A stretch of 6,268 nucleotides of DNA from an uncultured Asticcacaulis sp. (GTDB lineage Bacteria > Pseudomonadota > Alphaproteobacteria > Caulobacterales > Caulobacteraceae): NCBI GenBank assembly GCA_946480525.1, contig CAMLLA010000256.1, positions 1 to 6,268 of the forward strand. Reading direction: 5' to 3'. Below the pieces are notes generated by a model that was not told the origin of the DNA, did not search any database, and saw nothing but the letters and a program-made list of their open reading frames with translations. This document shows positions 1 through 6,268 of this stretch, in pieces; within the stretch, counting starts at the first letter, position 1, and each line of letters starts with the position of its first letter. A program made the translations under genes and the position numbers.

Positions 1-371
1 CTCGCGACCGAGATATCGCCCATGACCATGCACGGCTTGACCAGATTGGCGAAAGGAACAAAAAACCAGCCGACGGCCCAACCCGGCGAAAGGTCGAGCG
101 CGGGACGAAGGGCCTTGGCGTTGCGCGCGGCGCCGTAGATCCAGAACAGACTGACAATACCGGAAATCAGCCACATCGCTGAATATAGCAGCATGGAAAT
201 GGAGACCGGCGCCTCAAGAACATCATACAGATTGCTGTTCAGCAGGTACACGGCTTGCCCCGTGGTCCAGCCGATTATGCCAATCAGCTGGACGATCATC
301 AACCCAAGCGTCCACGACGTAAGCGTCTTCATCGGCTTGAAGACGTATGCCTTTACAGGTTTCGTATTCAT
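1..371 (-). CDS. DUF4328-type integral membrane protein, N-terminal part (cut by window edge)
   Basis: The frame is open from an ATG at 369-371 to the left edge, giving 123 complete codons with no stop; the C-terminus lies outside the window. The start is supported by a G-rich Shine-Dalgarno stretch (AAGGGGGGAAG) directly before the ATG. Hydrophobic segments are visible at about residues 17-37, 58-80 and 97-113. The stretch SPGWAVGWFFVPFANLVKP (95-113) is the signature I associate with DUF4328 proteins, a family of multi-pass membrane proteins of unknown function. The residues before the first hydrophobic segment are short and basic (KPVKAYVFKPMK), with no obvious cleavable signal peptide. 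It begins 19 bp after the accA stop on the same strand, with no terminator between them, so co-transcription with accA is likely. No biochemical role can be assigned; the family call is from memory of the motif. Confidence 0.8.
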   Translation of the reverse strand, partial: MNTKPVKAYVFKPMKTLTSWTLGLMIVQLIGIIGWTTGQAVYLLNSNLYDVLEAPVSISMLLYSAMWLISGIVSLFWIYGAARNAKALRPALDLSPGWAVGWFFVPFANLVKPCMVMGDISVA

Positions 372-390
372 CTTCCCCCCTTGGCCAGCC

Positions 391-1341
391 CTACAGCCCC
401 TTGCGGCCGATATCGTAGAAGCGTTCGGCCCGTTGAGCCACCAGTTGCTCCGGTGTCAGGAAACTCAGCGCCTTCAGTTCTTCTTCAAGAACATTGCCAA
501 GCGTCTCGATCATCTTTTCACGATCCGAATGGGCGCCGCCGGCGGGCTCTTCGACAATACGGTCGACGATGCCCATCTTGAGCAGGTCGGGCGCGGTGAT
601 CTTCATGCGATCAGCGGCGTCCTTGGCCCGGCCGCCGTCCTTCCACAGGATCGATGCCGCCCCTTCCGGCGAAATGACGCTGTAGATGGAGTGTTCGAGA
701 ATCAGCACGCGGTTCGCCGCCGCCAAGGCAATCGCGCCGCCGGAGCCGCCCTCGCCCGTCACCGTGGCGATAAAGGGTGATTTCAGCATCAAACCCTTTT
801 CGGTCGAGCGTGCAATGGCTTCCGCCTGGCCGCGCTCCTCGGCGCCGATGCCGGGATAAGCGCCGGCGGTGTCGACGAAGGTCAGGACCGGAAGGCCGAA
901 CTGCTCGGCCATCTCCATCAGGCGCACCGCCTTGCGGTAGCCTTCGGGACGCGCCATGCCGAAATTGTGCTTCAGGCGGGTATTGGTGTCGTGACCCTTT
1001 TCATGGCCCATGACGACGACCGACTGGCCGCGGAACCTGCCCAGGCCGCCCACGATCGCCTGGTCGTCGCCGAACTTGCGGTCGCCGCGCAGCTCAACGA
1101 AATCCTCGATCAGGCCATTGATATAGTCGACCAGATGCGGGCGTTCCGGGTGGCGCGCCACCATGGTTTTCTGCCACGGCTCGAGCTTGGCGTAGACGTC
1201 CTTGCGCAGGCGCTGGCTCCGGTCGCGCAGCGCCTGGATTTCCTCGTCGAGATTGGTCCCGCTGGCCGACAGCGTCGACAGTTCGTCGATCTTGGCTTCC
1301 AGGTCGGCGATAGGGCGCTCGAATTCGAGATAGTGGCGCAT
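391..1341 (-). CDS. accA: Acetyl-CoA carboxylase carboxyltransferase subunit alpha
   Basis: AccA pairs with AccD to form the carboxyltransferase that moves CO2 from carboxybiotin on AccB to acetyl-CoA, making malonyl-CoA for fatty acid synthesis in the cytoplasm. The 316-residue product is close to the usual AccA length. A helical, charged N-terminal region (MRHYLEFERPIADLEAKI) leads into the crotonase-like fold. Recognisable AccA blocks are GHEKGHDTNTRLKHNFGMAR (112-131), DTAGAYPGIGAEERGQ (157-172), the glycine-rich GEGGSGGA (196-203) and ISPEGAASILWKDGG further on. The frame also allows a TTG one codon upstream (1342-1344). I prefer the ATG at 1339-1341 because it gives the common M-R-x-Y-L-x-F-E start; a GAGAG motif lies 9 nt upstream of it. 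The stop is TAG at 391-393. xerD lies upstream on the same strand but is separated by about 400 bp, so accA probably has its own promoter. Confidence 0.97.
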   Translation of the reverse strand: MRHYLEFERPIADLEAKIDELSTLSASGTNLDEEIQALRDRSQRLRKDVYAKLEPWQKTMVARHPERPHLVDYINGLIEDFVELRGDRKFGDDQAIVGGLGRFRGQSVVVMGHEKGHDTNTRLKHNFGMARPEGYRKAVRLMEMAEQFGLPVLTFVDTAGAYPGIGAEERGQAEAIARSTEKGLMLKSPFIATVTGEGGSGGAIALAAANRVLILEHSIYSVISPEGAASILWKDGGRAKDAADRMKITAPDLLKMGIVDRIVEEPAGGAHSDREKMIETLGNVLEEELKALSFLTPEQLVAQRAERFYDIGRKGL

Positions 1342-1374
1342 CAATAAAGGCTCTCGGCTGCCGGAAAGTTCGCA

Positions 1375-1403
1375 AATCTAAGGGACTTGGCCTTTAACAG
1401 CAA
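1375..1403 (-). promoter_or_regulatory. Possible sigma-70-type promoter for accA
   Basis: Read on the minus strand, TTGCTG (1398-1403) and TAGATT (1375-1380) are separated by 17 bp. They match the -35 and -10 consensus at about three and four of six positions. This would place the transcription start near 1368 and leave a leader of about 27 nt before the accA ATG. The position is sensible, but the match is modest and such hexamers occur by chance. This is inference only. Confidence 0.3.
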
Positions 1404-1487
1404 GCGCGTGAGAAGGCAAAGCGGATTTTGGCTGGTCAGTGCAGACGGTAGATCGGGGAAAAGCCGGTCGCGTACGCACTCCTGACC

Positions 1488-1698
1488 TTAAGGGTTGCCC
1501 ACAGATGGACACAGATTGATGCGCCCAAAGGGCGCATCTGCACAGATGATCCGGGCAGATGGGCCGGCCAACGCCTCGATGACAATATTAAGTGACGGCG
1601 CCTTGTGCCGTCGTAAAACGCCCATATCCAGCAACACATTCGGATCATCTGTGTGGCGCGCGTTAGCGCGCATCTGTGCAATCTGTGGACAACCTTAA
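1488..1698. repeat. 211-bp imperfect inverted-repeat element with nested hairpins (MITE-like or dispersed intergenic repeat)
   Basis: The left arm (1488-1553) and right arm (1641-1698) are imperfect inverted copies. Both begin at TTAA on the outside (TTAAGGGTTGCCCACAGAT versus TTAAGGTTGTCCACAGAT) and end inside with ACAGATGATCCG. Each arm carries its own hairpin. The left is a perfect 9-bp stem (1518-1526 with 1530-1538, loop AAA). The right is a 6-bp GCGCGC stem (1656-1661 with 1666-1671, loop GTTA). The 87-bp centre holds a third hairpin, 1594-1601 with 1605-1612, with one G-T pair. The heptamer CACAGAT occurs three times in the left arm (1500, 1510, 1541) and its complement ATCTGTG three times in the right (1647, 1672, 1681). 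No transposase is present. The terminal TTAA could be target duplication or part of the arms. It fills most of the gap between xerD and accA. It could be a non-autonomous mobile element, a dispersed repeat or a folded RNA. Confidence 0.75.
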
Positions 1699-1740
1699 CT
1701 TACGATGTCACGCGATCGAAATGCAGCCGATCTTGCTTCG

Positions 1741-2658
1741 TTAACGCACTTTTGCAAGGGGATGGTGCGTTTCCACAACCTCGCGCAGACGCTCACTGGC
1801 CACATGCGTATAGATTTGCGTCGTCGAAATATCGGCATGGCCCAGCAGGGTCTGGACCGTACGAAGGTCCGCTCCGCCTTCAAGCAGATGGGTCGCAAAG
1901 GCGTGGCGAAGGACGTGCGGCGACACCCGTGCCGGATCGATACCTGCGTTCATCGCCGCCTCGTCAAGCAACTGCCCGACGCGGCGACGCGTCAGGTGCC
2001 CTTCGGCGCCGCGCGAGGCAAACAGGAAGGGATTGGCCTGGTCCTTCGATTGCAGGAAGGCGCCGCGAATATCGAGATAGGCCTTGATGGCTTCGCGCGC
2101 CGCCGGATTGAGCGGCACAAGCCGTTCGACGCCGCCCTTGCCCTTGATAATCAAAAAGGCCGGGTCGCGCGCAACCGCGTCTACCTTCAGCGACACCAGT
2201 TCCGAAATCCGCATGCCCGACGCATAGGCCATCTCGATCAGGCAACGCAGGCGGATGGCCTGGGTGACGTCCTTTACCCCCGCCGCCTCGATCAAAGCCT
2301 CGATATCGTCACGGCTGATAATCTTGGGCAGCTTCAGCCCTTTGCGCGCCGCAGCGATCTTGCGGCTCGGGTCGGCCGCACACAGGTTCTCGGAGACACA
2401 AAAACGATAGAACTGGCGCACGGCCGAGCGCTTTCGCTGCATTGAGCTCGACGCCAGGCCGCGTTCGTCCAGCACGGAAAAGTAATGGGCGATATCGGCC
2501 TCTCCCACCCCGAGCAACCCCGACGGCGGGACATTGAGCGTGTCGGCCAGGTCGGTCAGGTCACGCCCATAGGCGTCGAGCGTCGGTCCGGCGGCATTGC
2601 GTTCGACCGCCATCATTTGCAGAAACTGTTTTAAAGGATCGAATGCGGGACGCGACAT
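1741..2658 (-). CDS. xerD: Site-specific tyrosine recombinase XerD
   Basis: XerD acts with XerC at the chromosomal dif site, under FtsK control at the division septum, to resolve chromosome dimers. The 305-residue product has an N-terminal SAM-like DNA-binding domain (about 5-90) and a C-terminal catalytic domain (about 110-295). All catalytic residues are visible: R150 (ASGMRISEL), K174 (GKGGVERLVPL), H248 and R251 (SPHVLRHAFATHLLEGGADL), H274 (LLGHADISTTQIYTHV) and nucleophile Y283. The spacing closely follows that of E. coli XerD. An in-frame TTG at 2692-2694 would add 12 residues. I chose the ATG at 2656-2658 because it gives the family's normal length and catalytic numbering, although its Shine-Dalgarno sequence is weak. 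XerC is the main alternative. The neighbourhood next to aroK/aroB and accA is the one where alphaproteobacterial genomes carry xerD. Confidence 0.93.
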   Translation of the reverse strand: MSRPAFDPLKQFLQMMAVERNAAGPTLDAYGRDLTDLADTLNVPPSGLLGVGEADIAHYFSVLDERGLASSSMQRKRSAVRQFYRFCVSENLCAADPSRKIAAARKGLKLPKIISRDDIEALIEAAGVKDVTQAIRLRCLIEMAYASGMRISELVSLKVDAVARDPAFLIIKGKGGVERLVPLNPAAREAIKAYLDIRGAFLQSKDQANPFLFASRGAEGHLTRRRVGQLLDEAAMNAGIDPARVSPHVLRHAFATHLLEGGADLRTVQTLLGHADISTTQIYTHVASERLREVVETHHPLAKVR

Positions 2659-2767
2659 GGGGTGTCCAAAGGAAATTCGTCCGGACTCTGGCAAAGCCCC
2701 CCTAATATCGTGTAAAAGCCGCCATTATGATAGTTGATCCTTCTGGCCGGAGCACGGCAAGCCCGTC
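2659..2767. promoter_or_regulatory. Divergent promoter region between xerD and aroK
   Basis: This 109-bp gap separates two divergently transcribed units, so it should contain promoters for both. On the plus strand TATGAT (2726-2731) matches the -10 consensus at five of six positions and would start transcription near 2738, about 30 nt before aroK. No good -35 box lies at the right distance. I could not identify a convincing xerD promoter on the minus strand. The presence of promoters is inferred from gene orientation. Confidence 0.4.
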
Positions 2768-3346
2768 ATGACCGCGCCCGCAATCCCTGCCGAGGCCGCT
2801 CCTCGCCCGCAATTCACCCTGCCCCGCACCGTCGCGCTCGTTGGCCTCATGGGCGTGGGCAAGACGACCATCGGCAAGCGCCTGGCCGAACATTTCGGCC
2901 TGCCCTTCGTCGATGCCGACGAGGAAATCGAGAAGGCTGCCGGCCAGAGCATCGCGGATATCTTCGCCCACTACGGCGAAGCCGGCTTTCGTGACGGCGA
3001 ACAAAAGGTCATCGCCCGGCTGCTCGATGCGCCCGTCCAGATTCTGGCGACCGGCGGCGGCGCCCTGACCAACGCCCTGACGCGCGAACGCCTTAAGGAA
3101 AAAGCGATCACGGTCTGGCTCAAAACCGATCTCAAAGTCCTGGCCAGGCGCGTCGCCAACAAACCCCACCGGCCGCTTCTGAAAGATCGCGACCCGATGG
3201 AGGTCCTGAAGGACCACGTCGACAAGCGCTATCCGCTTTACGGCATGGCCGACGTCGTCGTCGACACGGGCGATAATTCCCATGGGCGGGCAATGGAAAT
3301 GGTACTCGATGCGCTGTACGCGCACATCCACGGAGAGACAAAATGA
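2768..3346 (+). CDS. aroK: Shikimate kinase
   Basis: It phosphorylates shikimate with ATP to shikimate 3-phosphate, a step of the chorismate pathway in the cytoplasm. The 192-residue protein is a P-loop NMP-kinase-type enzyme. Visible features are the Walker A motif GLMGVGKTT (26-34), the DADEEIE region with D51 near the Mg/shikimate site, shikimate-binding R75 in GEAGFRDGE, the GGG loop (96-98), the lid arginine R135 in KPHRPLL, and R154 in DKRYPLY. Compared with E. coli AroK the P-loop starts about 15 residues later, because of a Pro/Ala-rich N-terminal extension of the sort common in alphaproteobacterial enzymes. The ATG at 2768 has only a weak, distant GGAG upstream; no other in-frame start between it and the P-loop looks better. 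It is the first gene of the plus-strand operon, and its stop overlaps the aroB start (ATGA). Confidence 0.96.
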   Translation: MTAPAIPAEAAPRPQFTLPRTVALVGLMGVGKTTIGKRLAEHFGLPFVDADEEIEKAAGQSIADIFAHYGEAGFRDGEQKVIARLLDAPVQILATGGGALTNALTRERLKEKAITVWLKTDLKVLARRVANKPHRPLLKDRDPMEVLKDHVDKRYPLYGMADVVVDTGDNSHGRAMEMVLDALYAHIHGETK

Positions 3347-4482
3347 CTGAGATACGGCGCATCGCTGTCGATGGCCAGGGGTTCAAGCCTTACGAAGTCA
3401 TTGTCGGCCAGGGTCTCCTGACCGAAGCCGAAAAATGGATCGGCCCATTTCTGACCAACAAGCGCGCCGTGCTGATTACCGACAGCAATGTCGATCCCCT
3501 GCATGCCGACGCCCTACTCAGGCAGTTCGAGACAGCTGGCCACCGGACGCACAAGATCGTCGTGCCGGCCGGCGAACAGTCCAAGTCCTTCGACGGCCTG
3601 AAGTACCTGCTGGAACAGATGCTGGAAATCGGCCTCGACCGCAAGGACGTGGTCCTGGCGCTGGGCGGCGGCGTCATCGGCGACCTGGCCGGTTTCGCCA
3701 GCGCCGTCTACATGCGCGGCATCGACTTCATTCAGATTCCCACCACCGTCCTGGCCCAGGTCGATTCCTCTGTCGGCGGCAAGACAGCCATCGACCACGA
3801 GAAGGGCAAGAACCTGATCGGCGCCTTCTGGCAACCGCGCCTGGTCCTGTGCGACCTCGACATTCTCAAGACCCTGCCGGCGCGCGAAGTCCGGTGCGGC
3901 TACGCCGAAATTATCAAGTACGGCCTGCTCGGCGATCATGAGTTCTTCGACTGGCTGGAAGCCCATGGCGGCGATGTTATTTCACTTCAGCCGGAAGCAT
4001 TGCTGAAAGCCATTTCCAGAAGCGTGGAAATGAAAGCGGAGATTGTTGCCGCCGACGAACGTGAGAACGGCAAGCGCGCCCTGCTCAATCTCGGCCATAC
4101 CTTTGGTCACGCCCTGGAAGCGGAAGTAGGCTTCGGCGATCAGTTGCTGCACGGAGAAGCGGTTGCGGTCGGCATGGCCCAGGCTTTCCGCTACAGCGAA
4201 ATGATCGGCGAGTGCAGCGACGCCGACCGTGAACGCGCCGTGACTGCGATTGCCCAGGCGGGTTTGCCGACCAGCATGGCCGAGGTTCGCAATGAGCCGT
4301 TCGAAGCCAGGCGCCTTATTACCCATATGGGCACCGACAAGAAGGCTGAGGGCGGCAAGCTTACCTTCGTTCTCGTTAAAGGCATTGGTGAGGCCTACGT
4401 CGCCAAGAAGGTCAGCCACGAATCGATCTGCAACTTTCTGATCATGGACGGCGCCGAGATGACAGAGGACCAGCCATGCTGA
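3343..4482 (+). CDS. aroB: 3-dehydroquinate synthase
   Basis: It converts DAHP to 3-dehydroquinate, the second step of the shikimate pathway, using NAD and a divalent metal. The 379-residue protein has the Rossmann-like NAD domain with PAGEQSKS (75-82), [14 protein letters not shown] (107-120) and [20 protein letters not shown] (131-150), followed by [10 protein letters not shown] (156-165). The helical C-terminal domain supplies the metal ligands, most likely E189 ([10 protein letters not shown]), H252 ([11 protein letters not shown]) and H270 ([10 protein letters not shown]). The start is fixed by GGAGAG at 3332-3337, 5 nt before the ATG, and by a 4-bp overlap with aroK. It is somewhat longer than E. 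coli AroB; the final dozen or so residues ([11 protein letters not shown]) look like a non-conserved tail that runs over the start of the next gene. AroK and AroB are not consecutive enzymes in the pathway, but their genes are often adjacent in bacteria. Confidence 0.97.
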   Translation: MTEIRRIAVDGQGFKPYEVIVGQGLLTEAEKWIGPFLTNKRAVLITDSNVDPLHADALLRQFETAGHRTHKIVVPAGEQSKSFDGLKYLLEQMLEIGLDRKDVVLALGGGVIGDLAGFASAVYMRGIDFIQIPTTVLAQVDSSVGGKTAIDHEKGKNLIGAFWQPRLVLCDLDILKTLPAREVRCGYAEIIKYGLLGDHEFFDWLEAHGGDVISLQPEALLKAISRSVEMKAEIVAADERENGKRALLNLGHTFGHALEAEVGFGDQLLHGEAVAVGMAQAFRYSEMIGECSDADRERAVTAIAQAGLPTSMAEVRNEPFEARRLITHMGTDKKAEGGKLTFVLVKGIGEAYVAKKVSHESICNFLIMDGAEMTEDQPC

Positions 4483-5765
4483 TCGCTACCCTGCTCCTTC
4501 TCGCGCCATCACTGATCGGCCTGCTGTTCGTCTCCGCCCTGTTCTCCGCCGGTGAAACCTCACTGACCGCAGCGTCGCGCGGACGGATGCACCAGCTTGA
4601 GCGCGACGGCGACAAGGGGGCGAAACGCGTCAACATCCTCCTGTCCGATCAGGAAAAGATGATCGGCGCCATTCTGCTCGCCAACAACGTCCTCAATATC
4701 GGCGCATCTGCCCTGACGACCAGCGTCCTGGGAAGCCTGTTTCCCGGTGCGCTGGGCGTTGCCGTATCGACAGCCGTCATGACGGTCCTGATCCTGGTGT
4801 TCGGTGAAGTCCTGCCGAAGACCCTGGCTATCCTCAAGCCCGATGACGTCGCACGCGGCATGTCGCGCCTGGTCATGTGGACCGTGTTTATCTTTGGCCC
4901 GATCGTCCAGGCCGTGCAGTGGTTCGTACGCGGCACCCTGTCGCTGTTCGGCGTCAAGATGTCGATGGAGGTCGATGTCCTTGCCGCGCACGAAGAGATT
5001 CGTGGCGCCGTCGAATACCACCACGACGAAGGCGCGGTCGAAAGCCGCGACCGCAACATGTTCCGGGGCGTGCTGGATCTCCAGGAACTCGACGTCAGCC
5101 AGATCATGGTTCATCGCAAGCAGATCGACATGATCGACGCCGACCTGCCCATTTCCGAAATCGTCGAAACCGCCTTGGGCTATAGCCACACCCGCATTCC
5201 CCTCTATCGCGACAATGCCGAAAACATCATCGGCATCCTGCACGCGCGCGACCTGATGGTCGCCATGGCGCGGGTCGGCGGCGACGCCAACAAGCTGGAT
5301 ATCGCCGGCATTATACGCGAACCGTGGTTCATTCCGGACACCACGAACCTGAAGGACCAACTGGCGGCCTTCCTGCGCCAGAAGATGCACTTCGCCATGG
5401 TCGTCGATGAATACGGCGCCCTGCAGGGCCTGGTGACGCTCGAAGACATCCTCGAGGAAATCGTCGGCGAGATCGACGACGAGCACGATGCCGTCTTCAC
5501 CGCCATCCGCAAGCAGTCCGACGGCTCGATCCACGTCGACGGCGACATGCCGATCCGCGACCTCAACCGCGCCATGGACTGGGACCTGCCGGACGACGAC
5601 GCCGTGACGGTGGCCGGCCTCGTCATCCACGAAGCCCGCACGATCCCGGAGCCCGGGCAGACCTTTATCTTCTACGACCGCAAGTTCCAGATCATGCGCA
5701 AGCTGCGCAACCAGATTACGGCATTGAAGATCACGCCGGTGCCTCGCCAGAAGTCGGACGATTAG
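4476..5765 (+). CDS. CNNM/CBS/CorC_HlyC-type membrane protein (CorB/YfjD-like, putative Mg2+ efflux or tolerance)
   Basis: The 429-residue protein has the three-part layout of the family often annotated as hemolysin or magnesium/cobalt transporter. It begins with a CNNM (DUF21) membrane domain (about 1-190) containing [16 protein letters not shown] (23-38), NNVLNIG (70-76) and FGEVLPKT (109-116), with hydrophobic segments near 2-24, 63-88, 92-115 and 130-155. A CBS-domain pair follows (about 205-335), ending in [20 protein letters not shown] (305-324). The C-terminal CorC_HlyC domain covers about 345-425. Characterised CNNM/CorB relatives are Mg2+ transporters with a nucleotide-binding CBS pair; the hemolysin label is historical, and nothing here suggests a toxin. 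The start overlaps the end of aroB by 7 bp, with GAGG at 4465-4468 seven bases ahead of the ATG, so translation is probably coupled. Substrate and direction of transport are inferred from the family only. Confidence 0.92.
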   Translation: MLIATLLLLAPSLIGLLFVSALFSAGETSLTAASRGRMHQLERDGDKGAKRVNILLSDQEKMIGAILLANNVLNIGASALTTSVLGSLFPGALGVAVSTAVMTVLILVFGEVLPKTLAILKPDDVARGMSRLVMWTVFIFGPIVQAVQWFVRGTLSLFGVKMSMEVDVLAAHEEIRGAVEYHHDEGAVESRDRNMFRGVLDLQELDVSQIMVHRKQIDMIDADLPISEIVETALGYSHTRIPLYRDNAENIIGILHARDLMVAMARVGGDANKLDIAGIIREPWFIPDTTNLKDQLAAFLRQKMHFAMVVDEYGALQGLVTLEDILEEIVGEIDDEHDAVFTAIRKQSDGSIHVDGDMPIRDLNRAMDWDLPDDDAVTVAGLVIHEARTIPEPGQTFIFYDRKFQIMRKLRNQITALKITPVPRQKSDD

Positions 5766-5817
5766 AGCAGTGTAGGCGGTTTTGGCTAGCCGAACTTCGT
5801 TTTGCCATATCGCTCTA
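5763..5817. repeat. Short TAGAGC/GCTCTA inverted repeat after the CorC-type gene
   Basis: TAGAGC (5763-5768, its TAG being the stop codon of the upstream gene) is matched by GCTCTA at 5812-5817, giving a 55-bp unit. The palindrome GGCTAGCC (5784-5791) lies inside it. GTTTTGGC and GTTTTGCC form an imperfect direct repeat. A TAGAGC-type border resembles dispersed intergenic repeats I associate with alphaproteobacterial genomes, but copy number cannot be judged from one window. It sits just before the terminator. Confidence 0.4.
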
Positions 5818-5824
5818 GAAATAA

Positions 5825-5858
5825 AAAAACCCCCGGCTTGGATGAGCCGGGGGTTTTT
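5825..5858. terminator. Strong bidirectional intrinsic terminator
   Basis: A perfect 14-bp stem (5825-5838 with 5845-5858) encloses the six-base loop TGGATG. The core is CCCCCGGCT / AGCCGGGGG, followed by TTTTT on the plus strand and preceded by a run of seven A (5823-5829), which reads as a U-run on the minus strand. It lies between the convergent CorC-type gene (stop at 5765) and the RND permease gene (stop at 5878), so it can end both transcripts. Confidence 0.95.
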
Positions 5859-5877
5859 CCTTATCCGTGCGAGGCTG

Positions 5878-6268
5878 TTACTCGGCCGGCCTGGTCTCGG
5901 GTTCATCCTTGCCCTGAGCGCGGAACACGGGCGCGAACAGCTTGATGAAGAAGTTCGACATCTTGTCGATCAGCACATAGACAACCGGCACATACAGCAG
6001 CGACAGAAGCGTCGAGGTGATCAGACCGCCGATCACGGCGACCGCCATCGGTTGACGGAAGCTGTCGATGCCGATCGCGACCGGAATCATGCCCGCCCCC
6101 ATGGCAATCGTCGTCATGACGATCGGCCGCGCCCGCTTGCGCGAGGCTTCGACCAGTGCGTCCTCGCGCTTCATGCCGCCCTTGATCGCGACCATGGCGT
6201 ACTCGACCAGAAGGATCGAGTTCTTGGCGGCGATACCGACCAGCATGATCAGGCCGATGAAGGCAGGC
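5878..6268 (-). CDS. RND-family efflux permease, C-terminal fragment (cut by window edge)
   Basis: The frame stays open from the right edge to a TAA at 5878-5880, giving 129 full codons of the C-terminal end; roughly the first 900 residues of a typical RND pump lie outside. The visible start, PAFIGLIMLVGIAAKNSILL, continued by VEYA, matches the AcrB-type segment GxxxKNxILxVE. RKRARPIVMTTIAMGAGMIP corresponds to the conserved RLRPILMT...G..P block. VIGGLITSTLLSLLYVPVVY is the last membrane helix, ending in a charged cytoplasmic tail. RND permeases are inner-membrane proton antiporters that export drugs or metals with a periplasmic adaptor and an outer-membrane channel. The K-N pair and overall wording favour the HAE-1 drug-efflux type over heavy-metal pumps, but substrate cannot be decided from this end. 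The internal ATG at 6244-6246 is not the start. Confidence 0.93.
   Translation of the reverse strand, partial: PAFIGLIMLVGIAAKNSILLVEYAMVAIKGGMKREDALVEASRKRARPIVMTTIAMGAGMIPVAIGIDSFRQPMAVAVIGGLITSTLLSLLYVPVVYVLIDKMSNFFIKLFAPVFRAQGKDEPETRPAE

Larger units (their letters stand above)
1342..1740. other. 399-bp gene-free region between xerD and accA
   Basis: No convincing gene lies here. From the accA side it contains the accA leader and possible promoter (to about 1403), roughly 85 bp with nothing recognisable (1404-1487), the inverted-repeat element (1488-1698), and 42 bp before the xerD stop. Small open frames across the repeat are dominated by its repeated heptamers and are not credible genes. 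No classical hairpin plus T-run terminator for xerD is visible; the repeat hairpins might do that job. Confidence 0.75.

Noticed and set aside
193..780. 195-codon plus-strand frame over the DUF4328 gene and the end of accA
   Set aside because: It crosses two well-supported minus-strand genes and has no family resemblance.
1436..1681. 81-codon minus-strand frame across the intergenic repeat
   Set aside because: Its ends are translations of the repeated CACAGAT arms, its composition is unusual (many Cys, Trp and Arg), and it has no family resemblance.
1684..1692. DnaA-box-like TTGTCCACA on the minus strand, possible replication-related site
   Set aside because: A single box one base from consensus, with only a poorer counterpart (TTGCCCACA) in the other arm. 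It is explained by the inverted repeat; no AT-rich unwinding region, dnaA or other origin genes are present.
1641..1698. Repeat arms as a CRISPR array
   Set aside because: Copies are inverted rather than direct, there are no regular spacers, and no cas genes are present.
1741..2658. XerD as an integron or phage integrase marking an island boundary
   Set aside because: Length, catalytic spacing and the housekeeping neighbourhood fit chromosomal XerD. There is no tRNA, att duplication or phage gene nearby.
2702..3331. 209-codon minus-strand frame antisense to aroK
   Set aside because: It mirrors the codon pattern of aroK, which has all active-site motifs, and shows no recognisable domain.
4560..5906. 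448-codon open frame on the minus strand, antisense to the CorC-type gene
   Set aside because: It lies almost wholly over a gene with clear CNNM, CBS and CorC_HlyC motifs, runs through the terminator, and its translation (rich in His, Asp, Val and Arg) resembles no family. Such antisense frames are common in GC-rich DNA with strong third-position bias.

Overview
The window reads as chromosomal DNA of a GC-rich alphaproteobacterium. Gene content and order (accA, xerD, then divergent aroK-aroB-CorC/HlyC-type transporter) match a core neighbourhood widespread in Alphaproteobacteria. The general feel of the proteins fits Caulobacterales, perhaps something Asticcacaulis-like, but that finer placement is inference without any search. 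Nothing here looks like a phage, plasmid, CRISPR or defence island.

Layout. Bases 1-371 (minus) hold the N-terminal part of a small DUF4328-type membrane protein, cut by the window edge. It lies 19 bp downstream of accA (391-1341, minus), the alpha subunit of acetyl-CoA carboxylase carboxyltransferase, and probably shares its transcript. A 399-bp gene-free stretch (1342-1740) follows. It holds a possible accA promoter near the gene and a 211-bp imperfect inverted-repeat element (1488-1698) with nested hairpins and six symmetric copies of the heptamer CACAGAT/ATCTGTG. xerD (1741-2658, minus), a tyrosine recombinase with all catalytic residues, comes next. A 109-bp divergent intergenic region separates xerD from a plus-strand operon: aroK (shikimate kinase), aroB (3-dehydroquinate synthase) and a CNNM/CBS/CorC-type membrane protein. 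Their reading frames overlap by 4 and 7 bp. The operon ends at a strong hairpin terminator with A/T tracts on both sides (5825-5858), suited to stop transcription from both directions. The C-terminal end of an RND efflux permease converges on it from the right edge (minus, 5878 to past 6268).

Function. aroK and aroB catalyse two steps of the shikimate pathway, and their overlaps suggest coordinated translation. accA supplies malonyl-CoA for fatty acid synthesis and xerD resolves chromosome dimers. These are housekeeping functions. The only structure that the genes do not explain is the inverted-repeat element between xerD and accA, plus a smaller TAGAGC/GCTCTA inverted repeat beginning in the stop codon of the CorC-type gene. 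I see no convincing undescribed multi-gene system in this window.
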